Positions 11,572-34,608 of a stretch of 64,000 bases of DNA are shown piece after piece. Location of the stretch: assembly GCA_051294375.1 (NCBI GenBank), contig CM119264.1, positions 24,158,002-24,222,001 on the forward strand. Reading direction: 5' to 3'. The number at the start of each line of letters is the position of its first letter. Within the stretch, counting starts at the first letter, position 1. The notes below the pieces were generated by a model, which did not search any database, was not told the DNA's origin, and was given only the letters and a program-made list of their open reading frames with translations. Source of the stretch: Paraspadella gotoi. Its lineage: Eukaryota > Chaetognatha. The translations under genes were made by a program, and so were the position numbers.

Positions 11572-13463
11572 TCCTACCCTCTTCTTTTCACACTAGGACC
11601 GGAAGTGGTCCTCAACGGGATCGCCCCCCACGTGACTTACGTCGACTACGAATGGGGTCAAGTTTGGCAGCGAAAATTGTTGCGCGACGTGACGCCGGCC
11701 AAGTTGAAGGGCGCCACGTGTCAGGAACATTCATACAAAATGGCGGACCTCGTTACACAACACCTTTACAAGGTGAAGCATAACAAGGTGGCGCAGTGTT
11801 CGCACTACTGGATGCAAGTTTTAACCGCGATCTCCGTAAAAATTTCACGCCAGCATCTTTGAGAAATTTATCTTACTTATCGATACTTATCAAACCTCTT
11901 ACCTTACCCACCTCGCCAGCGAGAGGCGAAGAAGGGCGGCCTCTGCCCCATCCGCTACGAGATCTACTCGGAACTCTTCGACGAGCTCATTCGGCAGCTG
12001 ACGATCGATTGTCCCGAGCGCGGTTTACTGCTGCTAAAGATCCGGGCGATCTTCGAAAACGAGCGGCAGATCTGGGTCACGCAGGTCTCGAAAATAAATG
12101 GAAGTAATTAAACGAAACGAATGAACAAACAACGCCTCCCATTTGGACCGCATAGTGCGCCAGCGCCACCGACGGATTCACGTCGCGCAAATTGACGGAG
12201 CTCAACGTGGCCGTCTCCTCGGAAACGGACGACGCGAGTCTCTCGACGGAAGAGAAGATGAATTTGAGGATCAAGGAAAAGTTCGATCAGAAGGAGGAGC
12301 TGGTAGTTGAGGGGGGGGAGGGCGGGGGGATTAATGGGGGAGGAGACCTTCGTTACAAAAAAGGAGGGGCGATAAGTCATAAGACTTTTTAACTGTTATT
12401 TCGACTACTGAGGGTTCGAAGCTTTGCAGGAGCCTCATGATCGATCGATAATGTGAGACTGGGATGGGTAAGACTGGGTAGTGGGTAAGATGGGTAGAAT
12501 ATTTTCCTCAGTAGGGGAAAATCTAAGAGCGAAGAAACCCCCTTTGAGGATTCTCGTGTGAAGACGAATGAAGTTCGGTGAAAATAACTCCGTTTTCCTC
12601 CCGTGTGAAATTCCGTCTGCCCTCAATTTTCTCTGTCTCTCTTTGTCCCCTCGACGTTCGACAGAAACGCGAAGTCAATTACTGGAAGAGCATCTACGAG
12701 ACTCTCAGCAAGAAGTACAAGTACCAGTTGGACGAGCTCGTCGCCAATCTCAGGGTGCGATTCTCCGCTTTTCGGGAGAGATTCGCTTCGATTCCGAGAG
12801 ATGTCCTTACGCTCGGCCTTGTTCCCGATGACCTTTTGTTTTTTTCCTAAGGCTGACAAAGAAACGATTGAGAAAGAGAACGCTTACATCACTATCCTCA
12901 AAGATACAGTCAAGCGCGATTCCACTTGGAATCCTTTCTGATTTAAAGCGTTTTCGCGGTACTGGGGGAGAATGAAACTGGTTACGACGTATTATGTATA
13001 ATATATTTTAACACTTACTTTTATAAAATGAGAATACAGATATTGATTAAAAACTATTCGCAAATAATGTAAAACACATTCAATGTTGTTTTCCTTAATA
13101 ATAACTATAGTCTTATTAACTAAAATTGCCAATAATTCCTTTTTCCTTACTAGTGTCGTACCAGGGGCTAATAGAAGACATTGTTCAAGACAGCCGTCTA
13201 TATAATTCCCATCATCATAAGAGTATCTTACAGGTAATACGATTGCCCATCTCGTCTATGACACAAGTTGTTATAGACTTCATAATGAATTTCCCCCCCG
13301 TCTTCAGGATCGCAAACTGTTGGGGGCTTTGTTAGACGTCATCGCTCAACCTTACAATTATTACAAATACGCCAACGTGTCTCGCACGATGTTCCCTTCT
13401 TCCTTCATTCGATTATTAAAGACGAAAGTGCGAAGATTCTTCACCAGGAATCGACGACGTTGA
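6026..13463 (+). CDS. SCUBE: SCUBE-family secreted protein, C-terminal 11 exons (5' part outside window)
   Basis: Exons: 6026-6196, 6455-6579, 6799-6970, 7597-7767, 9071-9238, 9415-9540, 9822-9904, 9989-10097, 10361-10561, 13154-13233, 13308-13463 (stop). All sites are GT-AG and all codon phases join, giving about 520 codons. Order seen: a SCUBE spacer with the basic block [17 protein letters not shown], three GCC2/GCC3 Cys-rich repeats ([29 protein letters not shown]), a CUB domain ([39 protein letters not shown]), and the conserved C-terminus ending [14 protein letters not shown]. Vertebrate SCUBE proteins are secreted or surface glycoproteins acting in Hedgehog release and growth-factor signalling; that role here is inference. 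The N-terminal signal peptide and EGF modules were not found in 1-6025 and probably lie further upstream or in unassembled sequence. Oddities: the second CUB cysteine pair is missing, and a separate gene sits in the intron after the CUB exon. Confidence 0.93.
7025..7555. mobile_element. Dispersed AT-rich repeat carrying a nested SINE
   Basis: The outer parts match 27770-28010 (TATTTTGATGCTAG, GTCAGGGACAA, and the end AATATTGGTTG), so both are copies of one short repeat, possibly a MITE. Between about 7083 and 7335 this copy has extra sequence that the other lacks. It lies in a SCUBE intron. Confidence 0.6.
7083..7335 (+). mobile_element. tRNA-derived SINE candidate
   Basis: About 250 bp absent from the related repeat at 27.8 kb. 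It carries a B-box-like GGGTTCTAGCCC (7175-7186) and a GC-rich tRNA-like head, followed by an unrelated tail. No coding sequence. Confidence 0.5.
7768..9070 (+). other. SCUBE intron with CT microsatellite and a GC-rich open stretch
   Basis: Phases of the flanking SCUBE exons join directly, so nothing here is needed. CT runs occupy 8022-8221. A GC-rich ORF at about 8335-8625 (poly-Ser, then [14 protein letters not shown] before a GTAGGG) could be an alternative exon, but it has no similarity I can name. Confidence 0.5.
8022..8221 (+). repeat. (CT)n microsatellite
   Basis: Two interrupted runs of CT in a SCUBE intron. Confidence 0.9.
9256..9354 (+). repeat. (TTTC)n microsatellite
   Basis: About 23 units beginning some 17 bases after the SCUBE donor at 9239. 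Confidence 0.95.
10911..12941 (+). CDS. Axonemal dynein light-chain-like protein nested in SCUBE intron
   Basis: Seven candidate exons: about 10911-11027 ([21 protein letters not shown]), 11346-11508, 11597 to about 11787, 11920-12084, 12156-12302, 12665-12754, 12852-12941 (ends TWNPF, stop). The clearest similarity is in the 11920 exon: [18 protein letters not shown] followed by [12 protein letters not shown], which matches the hallmark of the Ax_dynein_light family (DNALI1/p28, inner-arm light chain) and is related to AXDND1. The remaining exons are charged and coiled-coil-like, without the usual DNALI1 C-terminus, so this is a divergent relative rather than a clear DNALI1 orthologue. Likely role by family: ciliary or flagellar inner dynein arm. 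It lies wholly inside the SCUBE intron 10562-13153, on the same strand, with its own start and stop. The boundaries of exons 1, 3 and 5 are uncertain. Confidence 0.62.
11522..11573 (+). repeat. (TTTC)n microsatellite
   Basis: About 13 units in an intron of the nested dynein-like gene, shortly after the donor at 11509. Confidence 0.95.
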
Positions 13464-14928
13464 CGAAAATTAACAAAACAAACAAACATTCGTCTTGTTT
13501 TAAACGAAAATTAAATAAACTCTTTTTTTTGCTTTCTCTCTCTCGTCTCCACGAAGGAATTTGGGACCGCGACTGTTCTTTTTTTTTAAATTTGGTTGCT
13601 AATTCAACAAAAGGACAATCGACGACGACGACGACAAACGCCCCCTATCGCTCGAATTTTTTTTTTTGACGGCGTGTCATGTCTGTGTTATGTAAAATAG
13701 TTTTATTTTTTACGAATAACTCTTTATCTTTTTTTTTTCGCTGTTTTTTTTCTCGCGATTAAAAATAAGGAAGAAAAGACGCGATCAAAATATTTTTTTC
13801 TCTCTTTTTTTCCCATTCCTGAACTTGCAGCTCGAATCCGCCATTTTTTTGCGTCTCTTCGCACGCTAAAAAGCTTTTCATTAATTGTTTAATTCGTGAA
13901 ATATATATATATATTCAAATTTCAACATACGGACTTTTATTTAAGAGTCTAAATATAAATAACCTTTTTATGAAATTGGTACAACCAATATATATTATAG
14001 CTGATGGCTTCAAATTCGGTTGCTAAAATTCGACTATTACTTTTGCCTCAGAGTGCGGACCGAATGGAACTGTTTGTATATTGCCTTTTACAATGTGATA
14101 ATAATGTATAAATCCTCGTTATTTAGATAGTAATAAGTAGAAAACCACGTTATACATACCCGTTCGTAACAAGCTTGTAAAGATCTAAAACATGGCTTAG
14201 CCTTTAACTTTTTTTGCAATAAAGTATGACTGAAGAAGGTATAAAATTTTTTGATAGCATTTTTCTTTTAACCTGGGCTGTTTTAGATTTTGTATAAATA
14301 GGTATGTATGAATAAAGATTTAAAAACTAGATTGCTTACCCCTTCCGGTTTGTCTGAAATTTACTGTCTCCCATAACATGTGATATATACTGTATCTTGA
14401 GCCTCACTTTAAGGTATCAAATGCTTACTTGATATTAATAAAAGTTCAAAAAGGAAATTTTTTTGGTAATTTAAATAAAAACAAAAAAAAACTTCCATGT
14501 CCGTTAGAAAAATGAATCAAATCTTGTATGTATACTAATTACTCTGACTACAAACAAAAGTAAAAGTATTAAATGAGTTTGAGCATTATTATTGCAAGAA
14601 AAATGTTACGAAAAAATATTAGTTTTTTGTTTTTTTTCTGATTATCGTAAAAACCAAACGACTCTGATAAGTTGTAAGAAATAAAAAAAAGCGCAGTTCG
14701 GAAAATGAGTTAAATTTCATATTTCGCATTTAAGATATAAATGAAATTCTAAAGTAAAAGGGGTAGGATGTATTACAGAATTCCGTTGATTATTGAGATT
14801 CATTAATTTCTCCCAACTTACGCGTTATTGCTTGACAAAGAGACAACATATTACGGCTCAAAAGCATAACGGAATTGCGACATGACGCAGCATTAGCGAG
14901 GTCATACATGTTCCGCGACTCGATAATT
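13464..14928. other. AT-rich intergenic region between convergent genes
   Basis: 3' sides of SCUBE (+) and the LDLa gene (-). Several AATAAA-like sites; the dispersed ATTGGTACAACCAAT motif lies at about 13975. No gene seen. Confidence 0.6.
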
Positions 14929-16198
14929 CTATCCCTCCTTCACGGTGCTTTCGCCCGACGCCGGGTCCGCCGACTGCGCTCGCGCCGCTGCCGGCGTCGG
15001 CGGCGGCGACGCTCCCGGATTCATCAGCACCAAAATGATTGGCTCATTTCCCCCTCGCTCCACCACCCCGGCTCCATCACCCTTGTTCTCCACCGCTCCG
15101 TAGTCGTGGGGCTTCTGCTCCTCCAATACGCCGTAGGAGCTGGTCCGCTCCTTGACCCTGTTCTTGTAGTAAAGGACGACGCCGCAGGAGCAGAAGAAGA
15201 GGATTGCGATGACGCCGAGAACGGCGCCGGAGATGGAGAGGAGATCCTCGTCGAAAACGACGCCGGAGGTGGCGGGCGTTGTCGTCGCGGCGGCCGCGGC
15301 CGCGGCAGATGCGGCGGCGGCTGCGGCGCGGTCATCTTCGCAGAGAAAACCGTCGAAACCGAGATTACCCTCCTCCTCCTCCTCCTTTCTCTTGAGACAG
15401 AGCCTCTCGTCTTCCCCTCCAGGACAGTCCCTCGTTCCGTCGCAGACTTGAAAGAGATTCGTCTTCGTGATTCCGTCGCAGCAGCGAAAGTAGGAGAAGA
15501 GGGACGGGGTGAGTTGCCTCTGAAGAGATAGGGGGTGGGGAGGTTGGAGGGAGAGGATTTTGGCGATGAGCGACCAGGATTGAAAATGATGAAAATAACA
15601 GCCTTGTCAAAATTGAAAAAAAAACTACAATTCGAAGTAAATTCGGAAGCAGTAATATAAGGAGGAACTGCTATAAACCTTATTGGTACTCAAAGGTACA
15701 AATTTAACAATCTGATTCAATTTAATCGCCACAACACACAGCAATCGAAGAAATTACATAAAACACTGCGCCAACTACAAAACCACATCCAAAACGCGGC
15801 CATTAATATAAACAAAATCACGTCTGCAACCACCAGAAGAACTAAAACTACACTGAAGACGCAAAAAAAAGCAACAACAACAAAAAAAGAGAATGAACTA
15901 AATCGCCAAGATTCCCAACAGCAACCGAGCATCAACCACACTCTCGATCCTCCACCTTGACCACGCGTCGGCAGAGCGCGTCTGCGTGGTCGCTCCCGTC
16001 GGCGCAGTCTGGCCCGAATACCCCGTCGCAGACGCCGAGGTCGGAGGTGAGGCAAAAGACGCCGTCGAAGCAGCGGAAGAGGGGGCGGTAGGGTGAGGCG
16101 AGGGTGGAGCAGTTTTGGTTGACGGGGAGGGCGGTGGGGAAGAGGAAGAAGAGTAAGAGTTGGAGGAATAGGAGAGACAGCTTGACGTGGAGAAACAT
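14929..16198 (-). CDS. Small type I membrane protein with two LDL-receptor class A modules
   Basis: Two exons on the minus strand, 16198-15956 and 15519-14929, phase 0, about 277 residues. Residues 1 to about 27 form a signal peptide (MFLHVKLSLLFLQLLLFFLF). LDLa-like module 1 follows (CFDGVFCL, CDGVFGPDCADGSDHADALC), then module 2 in exon 2 (CCDGITKTN, VCDGTRDCPGGEDERLC); both keep the acidic calcium-binding end. Next come an Ala/Thr-rich stalk, a transmembrane helix (ISGAVLGVIAILFFCSCGVV) and a cytoplasmic tail of about 100 residues containing SYGVLEEQKPHDYGAVE, whose tyrosines could be sorting or phosphorylation sites. LDLa modules normally bind ligands through calcium-held loops; the ligand is unknown. 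The gene converges on SCUBE (3' ends about 1.5 kb apart) and starts 695 bp downstream of the SPEF2 stop on the same strand. I do not recognise a specific orthologue. Confidence 0.8.
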
Positions 16199-16892
16199 TT
16201 GCTGGTTTTTTGGTTGGAAGTTTTTTGTATTTTGTTTTTTTTTCAGTTACGATTTTGAGTATTTTATAGTTTTTTTTGAGGGGGGGCGGTGTGGAGGATT
16301 TGTTTTGTTTTCGACGATTTCAGTCTCAGAAATGTTCTTTGCTTCAAGTTTTTAATTTCTTTAAAGATATTTTGTCTGACAATGGAAAGAAGGCAAGTGG
16401 GATAATAAATAGTTATAAAGAAATGCGTTTTCTTGATTGGTGGTTTTAAATCGAACATGTATAATTGCTGTTATGGTGGGATTTAACTACTTATGAATAT
16501 TCAATATGACGGGATATTTGTCAAGGAATAAGTTATTTATACTATTAAGCTGGTGTGTCCGTGTGAAACGTTCTGTGAAAATATTGCCTGTATTGCAACA
16601 GTTTAGCATACATATTTATTTTATTAGGGATTAAGAGAAAGAGAGAGAGCGAGAAAAAGAAATAGAAACTTTTTTGTCCCAAAAATAATGCAAATAAATG
16701 TTTTTTAATGCTTTTTTTTCCCCGTATCACAAAGTAGACATAAATTAAAAAAAAGCAAACTAATACTGTACGAAAATCTTTAAATTTTAAAGATTAAATT
16801 CCAGTTCGGAAAAGAATTTCGCTCGCAACGACGACGATGAAGACGACGACGATGAAGACGACGACGACGACGTCGACGACTGTCAAAATATA

Positions 16893-28383
<11,491 letters not shown>

Positions 28384-30205
28384 GTTGTTGCAGTTGTTGT
28401 TGTTGTTGTAGTCGTCGCTTTTTGGTTTTATCTTTAACCTGTCGGTGTTTTTATCTTGATATCGTTGTTGTTTTTGTGATAAGGTTTGTTTGTTTAAATG
28501 GTTGTTGTTGTTGTTGTTTTGATTGTTTTTGAAATAAGAGTTTGATTTTCGACGACATTCAGTGGTTTTGTTGTTGTTGTTGTTGTTCTTGACATTTAAA
28601 GGAAGCAGCGGCGATGATCTTTTAAAAAAGTTAAGCGATGGAATAAAAAGCTTTGATTAACGATTTCCACGATTTCAACGGAATTTTCCTTCATTTTTTC
28701 GTCGACCGGACGGACGGACGAATCCCATCCAACGTGTCTTCGTAATTTCCATGTCCGTTTATGTGTACCAAATCGTCATAGCAACCAAGTTGCGATTCGC
28801 GACACGAACGAGTTTCGGTTTCCTGCCGATGTTCTTTTATTTAAACATGGGTTCGGAATTTACGTTGAGGTCTGCGAGGGAGCAGCAGAGATCGGAGAAA
28901 GAAGGCCGACGCTCGGGACGGAAGGAAGCAAAAAAAGACTAACGTCTAAAAAGTTTTTCACGTTTCACTGAAAACTGAAACTTTCAGCCATCTAGCAAAT
29001 TATTGTATTTTGTGAAAAATTTAGAAAAAAATCGTATTTCTTCCAATTTATACTATGCATTTTTAAATTTTAAACATTTATAATATCCGAAATGAGCCGT
29101 CGTAGTTTCCCGATGACAGTCAACAAAGACGACATCGAAGAATAAGTTAAGACGACGACGACGACATTTAACTGCAACGACGACCGAAGATCGAAACGTC
29201 TTCATTCGACGACGACGCTCGTGACAAATCACTTGACCTCGAAAGATTCTTTCTGACCCGCGAAGAGTTCACGTTTGCCTTTCCACCTCCTTCTCTTTTT
29301 CCCTCGATCTCATTATATTTCGTCTCAACCATTCCATCTCATCCAACCCGCCACCGCTGTTGACTTTCCCGTCGACCCCCGGGAAACCAGATGTCACTCT
29401 TTGATTTCTCGTCGCCTTCTTCGTCTTCATCGTCGTCGTCTTCGTCTTCGTCGTCGCCGACCTCACGCGAGTCACGCGCCTCATATTCGTCTCGTCAAAA
29501 CAAACAAATCGGCTGCTGGACCAATCACGAATCAGAGACTAAGATTAGATCAACGTCTCATCCAATGAGGAGAGGAGGAATTTCAGTTGTCTTTCGGTGG
29601 ACGACCTTTCTTTCCAATATCCGATTTCAAAATCTGTCAATTCGATCGTGATTCATTCGTTGACATAGATTCTTCTTCGACTTGGTTCATTCCCATCCCT
29701 CCGTCCATCCGTCCATCCGTCCATCCGTCCATCCGTCCATCCGTCCATCCATTCATCGATCCATCTAGATACGAATTTTTTCAGAGGAAATAATTGCCAT
29801 CGATTCTGACGTCAAATCTGAACCAAATTGAAATTTGATTGTCGACAGGCGTCGAAAGGATTTTGAGCCATAACTGACGGATAGATGATCCACAGATGAG
29901 CCTCAGATGATCCTCAGATGATCCTCAGATGAAATTGGAATAATTTGAGAGAACCGAAATTGACCTCTGATACAAATTCAACGTGGTTAGCGTTGTTTAA
30001 TTGTTTTTTTAGAGTTGTTAATAGTAAGTAAATAATGAATATTTTTCCACACTGCAATGATGAGAATAATTAGTTGTGAAAAAAAATAGAAGGTTTTTAA
30101 AATGTTTTAAACTCGTCCCGTCTTTCATTTACAAAAGTTAAATGATAATAACAAAATTAACAGAATCACAAATCTTGAAAATAAAAGGGTTTCTCCGCGT
30201 CGTAT
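28384..30205. other. Intergenic region: EGF/Ig 3' side and SPEF2 5' side
   Basis: Contains GTT-trinucleotide runs near the SPEF2 start (28390-28600), CGA/TCG-rich stretches at 29100-29470 and a CCGTCCAT octamer repeat at 29697-29757. No additional gene is supported. The SPEF2 promoter should lie at about 28400-28800, but no core element is clear. Confidence 0.5.
29697..29757 (+). repeat. (CCGTCCAT)n tandem repeat
   Basis: About seven octamer units. Confidence 0.9.
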
Positions 30206-32065
30206 TCAGCGACGAGAGGCTCCTCTCCGGCTCTTGACTCTCTCTCTATCTCCGAATTCGTCTCTGTCTCTGTCGTCGAATTCGGAATCGTAATTCGACT
30301 CCGTCGAGTCCTCCGAGTAGTTTTCGTCGTCTTCATTGTCGTCGTCGTCGTCGTCGTCGTCTTCGCTATCAAAGCGACGCTTTCGTCTCAAGCCATTTTT
30401 CGCGTTCAAGTTTCGATTGTGTTTCTTTTTTGGTTTTCCTCGACCTGGAATGAAAGGGAAAATAGGCAATGTTTTTTTTTTTTGCGGAGCGATTGATCAA
30501 CTTATTTCATTAAAAAAGCTATTCGTTTATCGGATTGCTTAATTTATGGGTTGATTTACCCTTGGAGTAAAATGAGGATATATTAACAAATTGATTGATT
30601 GATTGATAAATTGATTGATAAATTGATTGATTGATAGCTTGATTGATTGAATTATTGATTGAAACTCCCGACTCAACCCTTTCCCCCCACAAACTTTACT
30701 TTCCCCTTTTCCCCCCCCCCAAACTTCTCACCGCCCATCTTTCTTCCTCCCCCTTCTTCCTCCACTGGCACCTTCGGACCCTTATCATCCTCGGCTTCGG
30801 ACGGTCTGATGATCATCATTAGCGAAACTTGTGGCGAAGGATAACAAAAATACCAACAAACAAACCAGAAACAAACAAAACAACATACAAACGTTAACCA
30901 TCGACAGCAACATCGATAGCAACGTTAACAACCCCATCAAAAACAACATCAACATCAGCGTCTATGACCTCATTGATTGTCTCAACTCTTCGATCCTCTC
31001 CTGCTGATCTTCGTCGAAGAGAGAGTATCGCCCGATTCGGTCGCACTCGCAGACGAGGCAGTGTTGGAGGTCTTGGTTGCACTGGCGACATCTGAGGCCA
31101 AAACGAAGAAAAGAGGGGTTTTCGTCGTCGTCGTCGACGTTTCAATGACAGTAAAAACAGTTAAGAGGAGATAATGGGTTTTCGTCATTATCACCGTTCA
31201 GATGCTGGACCAAGAAGTGACCCCTTAACCAGTGACACACGTCTAAGAAGTAAACCCATCGCAAATCTGTTTCTAACGTCAAAGAGACGTCGCTATTACC
31301 CAATTATTTTTGACCAGAAACCACCGCAAAGAACCACAGACCCCATACCCCACCTGACTGCGCAGACTGTGGTCGAGCAGCAGCGCGTGATGATGAGGTA
31401 GAAGAAACAGGGAAGGCAAATGGTGAGGACGAAGGTGGTCAGCGCCACGATGGGGAAGAGGGAAAGGATGCGGCGCGGCTGCCCCAGCATCTCCAACGGG
31501 GACGCAGGAACGCAGCTGGACGAAGAGATGGAGCCGGGATGGAGAGTGGTTGAGCCTGTAACGTTTATGGATATAAATAAAACTATATTCGTATGTATTA
31601 ATTTTAAGTAAGAGCTATCGCCACGTCCCTCGATAGCTCAGATGGTAGAGCGGAGGACTGTAGTAGGATTTACAGACGGTTATCCTTAGGTCGCTGGTTC
31701 GAATCCGGCTCGAGGGAGTTAATTTTTTAAATAAGATTCTTAGCCAGTCGTACGTAGTTTTTATATAAAATATATTATTAATAATAAATTAATATTTGAT
31801 TTTATATTGGTTGTACAAATTTCATAGTACTAACATTTGATCGACTCGAACTCTGACCTTCGGGACAAGTGACGCATTGAGAAGCCGTATCATGAGGCTG
31901 ATAATAACCCGGAGGACAAAGAACACATCGGCCCTTGAAGGAATAACGGCCTTTGGGGCAGGGCACGCAAACAGTCTCTCGAAAGCCGTAGCCGAGCGGG
32001 CACACCTCAACCACCTCCATCTTGGCCGCGTCACTACAAAAAGATGACATTGGGGTATTCGAGAC

Positions 32066-32155
<90 letters not shown>

Positions 32156-34583
32156 ACCTATCCAGCGTCAAATGTTGCTCCCCGCCGTGAAGACTGAATG
32201 TCTTTTCCCTCAGGAACCGCTGCAGCCGCGGCGCCGCAGCCTTGAGATCAGCCTCCAGCGCCGCCTTCATGCATTCGGCGCTGCATTTGCGGACCCGAAA
32301 TTTTTTGGGAAGTTCGATTTGGAAGAGGAGGAGGAGTTTCTCGAGGCTGGAGTCCTGGGGAGAAAAAGGAAAGGAAAAAGAAAGAGAGGACAATAAAATA
32401 AATGAAAATAAAATTAAATTATACGTATATTTGAAAAAAGTGAAAAAAAAGCCACCGTTTCCGATCCTCTGATCCGGGTCCCGTAACATCTGGCCGAAAA
32501 TCCCCGGATGTAACAGGAATTCTCCGGACAGACTGATTTGGACGCAGATCGACGGAAAGAGGTTCCGAACTGTTGGGCGAAGACGTCGTGGCAAACTGGG
32601 GCGGTGACGGGAAGAAAATAAATAAATTAATCTAAAGTAATATCGTGTGATATTTAAAATTAATGTAAACAAACCCTTGAGTTCGAAGATGAGAGACACG
32701 TTGTAGCAGATTTCGGGAAAAGTGAAAACATTGACGACGAAATCATTTGTCTCTATCGAGTCTTTGTAGTGATCTTGAGTCGAAAGGTAAGTTGTCCTGC
32801 AGCGCAGCGTTCCAGCGTCGCGACCCTGAGAAGTTTAGGGTCTTAGAATATCTCGCGATAAACAACATCAACAAGCCGGCCGTTAAAAACAACATCATGG
32901 CTAAAAACAACATCAACTCAATCGACCTGCAGATCTCGGATGACCAGCGTCCCTCTCTCGGTGATGGTGACTCTGCTGGAGAAGTCGACGGCTTCGGTGG
33001 AGTTGAGCCTTTCCCAAATGACCTGAGAGAAAATTGAACTTTCGTTGTCCGAACATTCTTGCGATCTTCGTCGTCGTCGTCGTCGTCGTCGTCGTCATTA
33101 TCTTCGTTCTCTTTTTTATGGTCATCTTTGACATCGTTAACGTCGTTATTTTCGTCGTCGACATCTTCGTCATCGTTGAACCTTCTGATCGACGACGTCG
33201 TCCGGATCGGTGGACGTGACGCAGTCGAGCTTCAAAGTGCTGCCCCTGAGAGCGTCGACGATCTGCTTGGCGGTGCTGCCCCTCGTCTCGCAGACGTGGC
33301 CTCCCCAAGGCGCGCGGCATGAGCATTCAAAGTCTGGGCCGTCGGCGTCGTCGCGTCGGTAGCAGAGGCCGCCGTGCTGACAGGGTCGGCCCGCGCAGGG
33401 ATTGCCCGATACGAATTCTTGGCAGAGAACGCCCGTTCGTGTCGACGGGCAGACGCAGACACCTGGTTGTGGTTTCGGAGGGGCATTTGGAGTCGTCAAT
33501 AAATAAATAAATAAATAAATGAATAAAGATATAACCATTTTAAAAACCCAGCAATTGCTCTTTTCCTAACCATACTTTAAAGATGAGTCCTTACCTAAGC
33601 AGGGAGTCCTTACCCTTGTGACACACCCCTTCGTGTCTGCAGCGTCGATCTTCCTTATCGTCGTCGCATTTCTCAACGCGCGTCTTGCAATGGATTCCCG
33701 TCCAACCGACGTCGCAGGTCTTTGTCAGTTCTGGATGAATTAAAATGATTGGATTAAAAAATAAATGATTCGAGAAATATTTTTTAAAGAAGTCAAAGAA
33801 TAAAATGGGGGAAAAAAATTATAAGCGAATCATATATCAATTGGTTAGCCGGTTTTGTGGCAGCGAAACAAGACGACCATTTAATACAATACAGAGCAAA
33901 AAATTACAATAAAATGTCATACGATTGTAGCATAAGGCTCATTTTTGAAAATATATATATAATGAGATTGATTTCCTCAATTCCTGATTCTTAAATTACC
34001 CGTCTTTTTCTCGCAATGTCTCCCCGTGTGACCGGGATGACATTCGCAGACAAACCCGGGGCCACTTCCCATCACGTGACACTCCCCAGCTCCGCAGGGA
34101 TCCCCGTCGCAGGGATCCGTGTCCGCGGACGCCGAGTGGGTCTCGTGGTGTTCGGTCCCGGCCCGATGGGCGCAATGCAGCCCGACGAATCCTCTCGGGC
34201 AGAAGCACCGGAAACGTCGGCCGTCGAGGGCGCGGCAGCTGCCTTCGCCGCAAGGATGCGGCACGCAGGGGTCGGGGGCGTCTCCGTCGTCCTCCTCCAG
34301 CGGATGAAGAACTTCGGCGATGTCGTCGTCCTCTGCATCCTCCTCCTCCTCTCCTCCTTTTCCATGGTCGTTTTCCAAATGAAGATCATTGTCATCGTTG
34401 TGATGGTTGTCATTGTGATGGTTGTCATTATAGTGGTGGTTGTCATCGTCCTCCAGGGCCCCTTTTCCATGATCATTACTCCAATGAAGATCATTGTCAA
34501 CGTTGTGGTTGTTGTCATCGTTGTGATGATTGTCATTGTGGTTGTTGTCATTATAGTGGTGGTTGTCATCGTCCTCCAGGACT
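30206..34583 (-). CDS. Multi-EGF/Ig/GCC2-GCC3 transmembrane protein, C-terminal half
   Basis: Exons: 34583 (gap)-34000, 33730-33614, 33462-33182, 33022-32927, 32825-32675, 32595-32456, 32354-32158, 32033-31858, 31555-31354, 31091-30969, 30805-30732, 30444-30206 (stop); all phases join. The first exon carries the end of the His/Asp/Asn repeat (DLHLENDHGKG) and two EGF modules (DPCVPHPCGEGSC, DPCDGDPCGAGEC). More EGFs follow, then one Ig-like domain built from three exons: STLKLDC, VIWERLNSTE, and DAGTLRC. Next are a Cys-rich region, a helical Cys-containing segment, a GCC2/GCC3 or ephrin-receptor-like module (CPKGRYSFKGRCVLCPPGYY), one transmembrane helix (LFPIVALTTFVLTICLPCFF), a membrane-proximal CRQCNQ..CLVCECD cluster and a very acidic tail with eight consecutive Asp. 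I do not recognise this domain order as a named family. The topology suggests a large cell-surface adhesion or receptor-like protein. It continues upstream at 53701-61583; SPEF2 starts 1.8 kb downstream. Confidence 0.85.
31627..31717 (+). tRNA. tRNA-Tyr (GTA) with an 18-nt intron
   Basis: The acceptor stem CCCTCGA pairs with TCGAGGG. The A box (TAGCTCAGATGG) and B box (GGTTCGAATCC) are intact. The anticodon loop CTGTAGA is interrupted after position 37 by an 18-base intron (31664-31681), the usual place for eukaryotic tRNA-Tyr introns. The anticodon GTA is at 31660-31662 and the discriminator A at 31717. It lies inside the EGF/Ig gene intron 31556-31857, on the opposite strand. Confidence 0.93.
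32071..32152 (+). repeat. (CT)n microsatellite at an EGF/Ig gene donor
   Basis: On the gene strand the intron after exon 32354-32158 starts GTGAAGAGAGAGA and runs into about 80 bp of GA. Confidence 0.95.
34350..34583 (-). repeat. Downstream end of the His/Asp/Asn coding minisatellite
   Basis: Repeat units (DLHWSNDHGKG core, NHHYNDN tails) decay into EEEEDAEDDD and then the EGF module at about 34290, all in one minus-strand frame. This end of the array looks polished and is cut by a 25-N gap at 34584. Confidence 0.8.
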
Positions 34584-34608
34584 NNNNNNNNNNNNNNNNN
34601 NNNNNNNN
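34584..34608. other. 25-N assembly gap inside the coding minisatellite
   Basis: Exactly 25 N; the repeat changes strand across it. Confidence 0.95.

Noticed and set aside
11920-12084. Confident DNALI1 orthologue call
   Set aside because: The central motif matches well, but the N- and C-terminal exons do not resemble DNALI1, so only family-level similarity is claimed.
29697-29757. CRISPR-like or regulatory array
   Set aside because: A simple CCGTCCAT octamer repeat without spacers, in animal DNA.
31835-31858. Exon 32033 extended to 31835 (adding GQSSSRSN)
   Set aside because: That end is in the wrong phase for the next exon at 31555; the GTCAGA donor at 31857 gives the correct phase.
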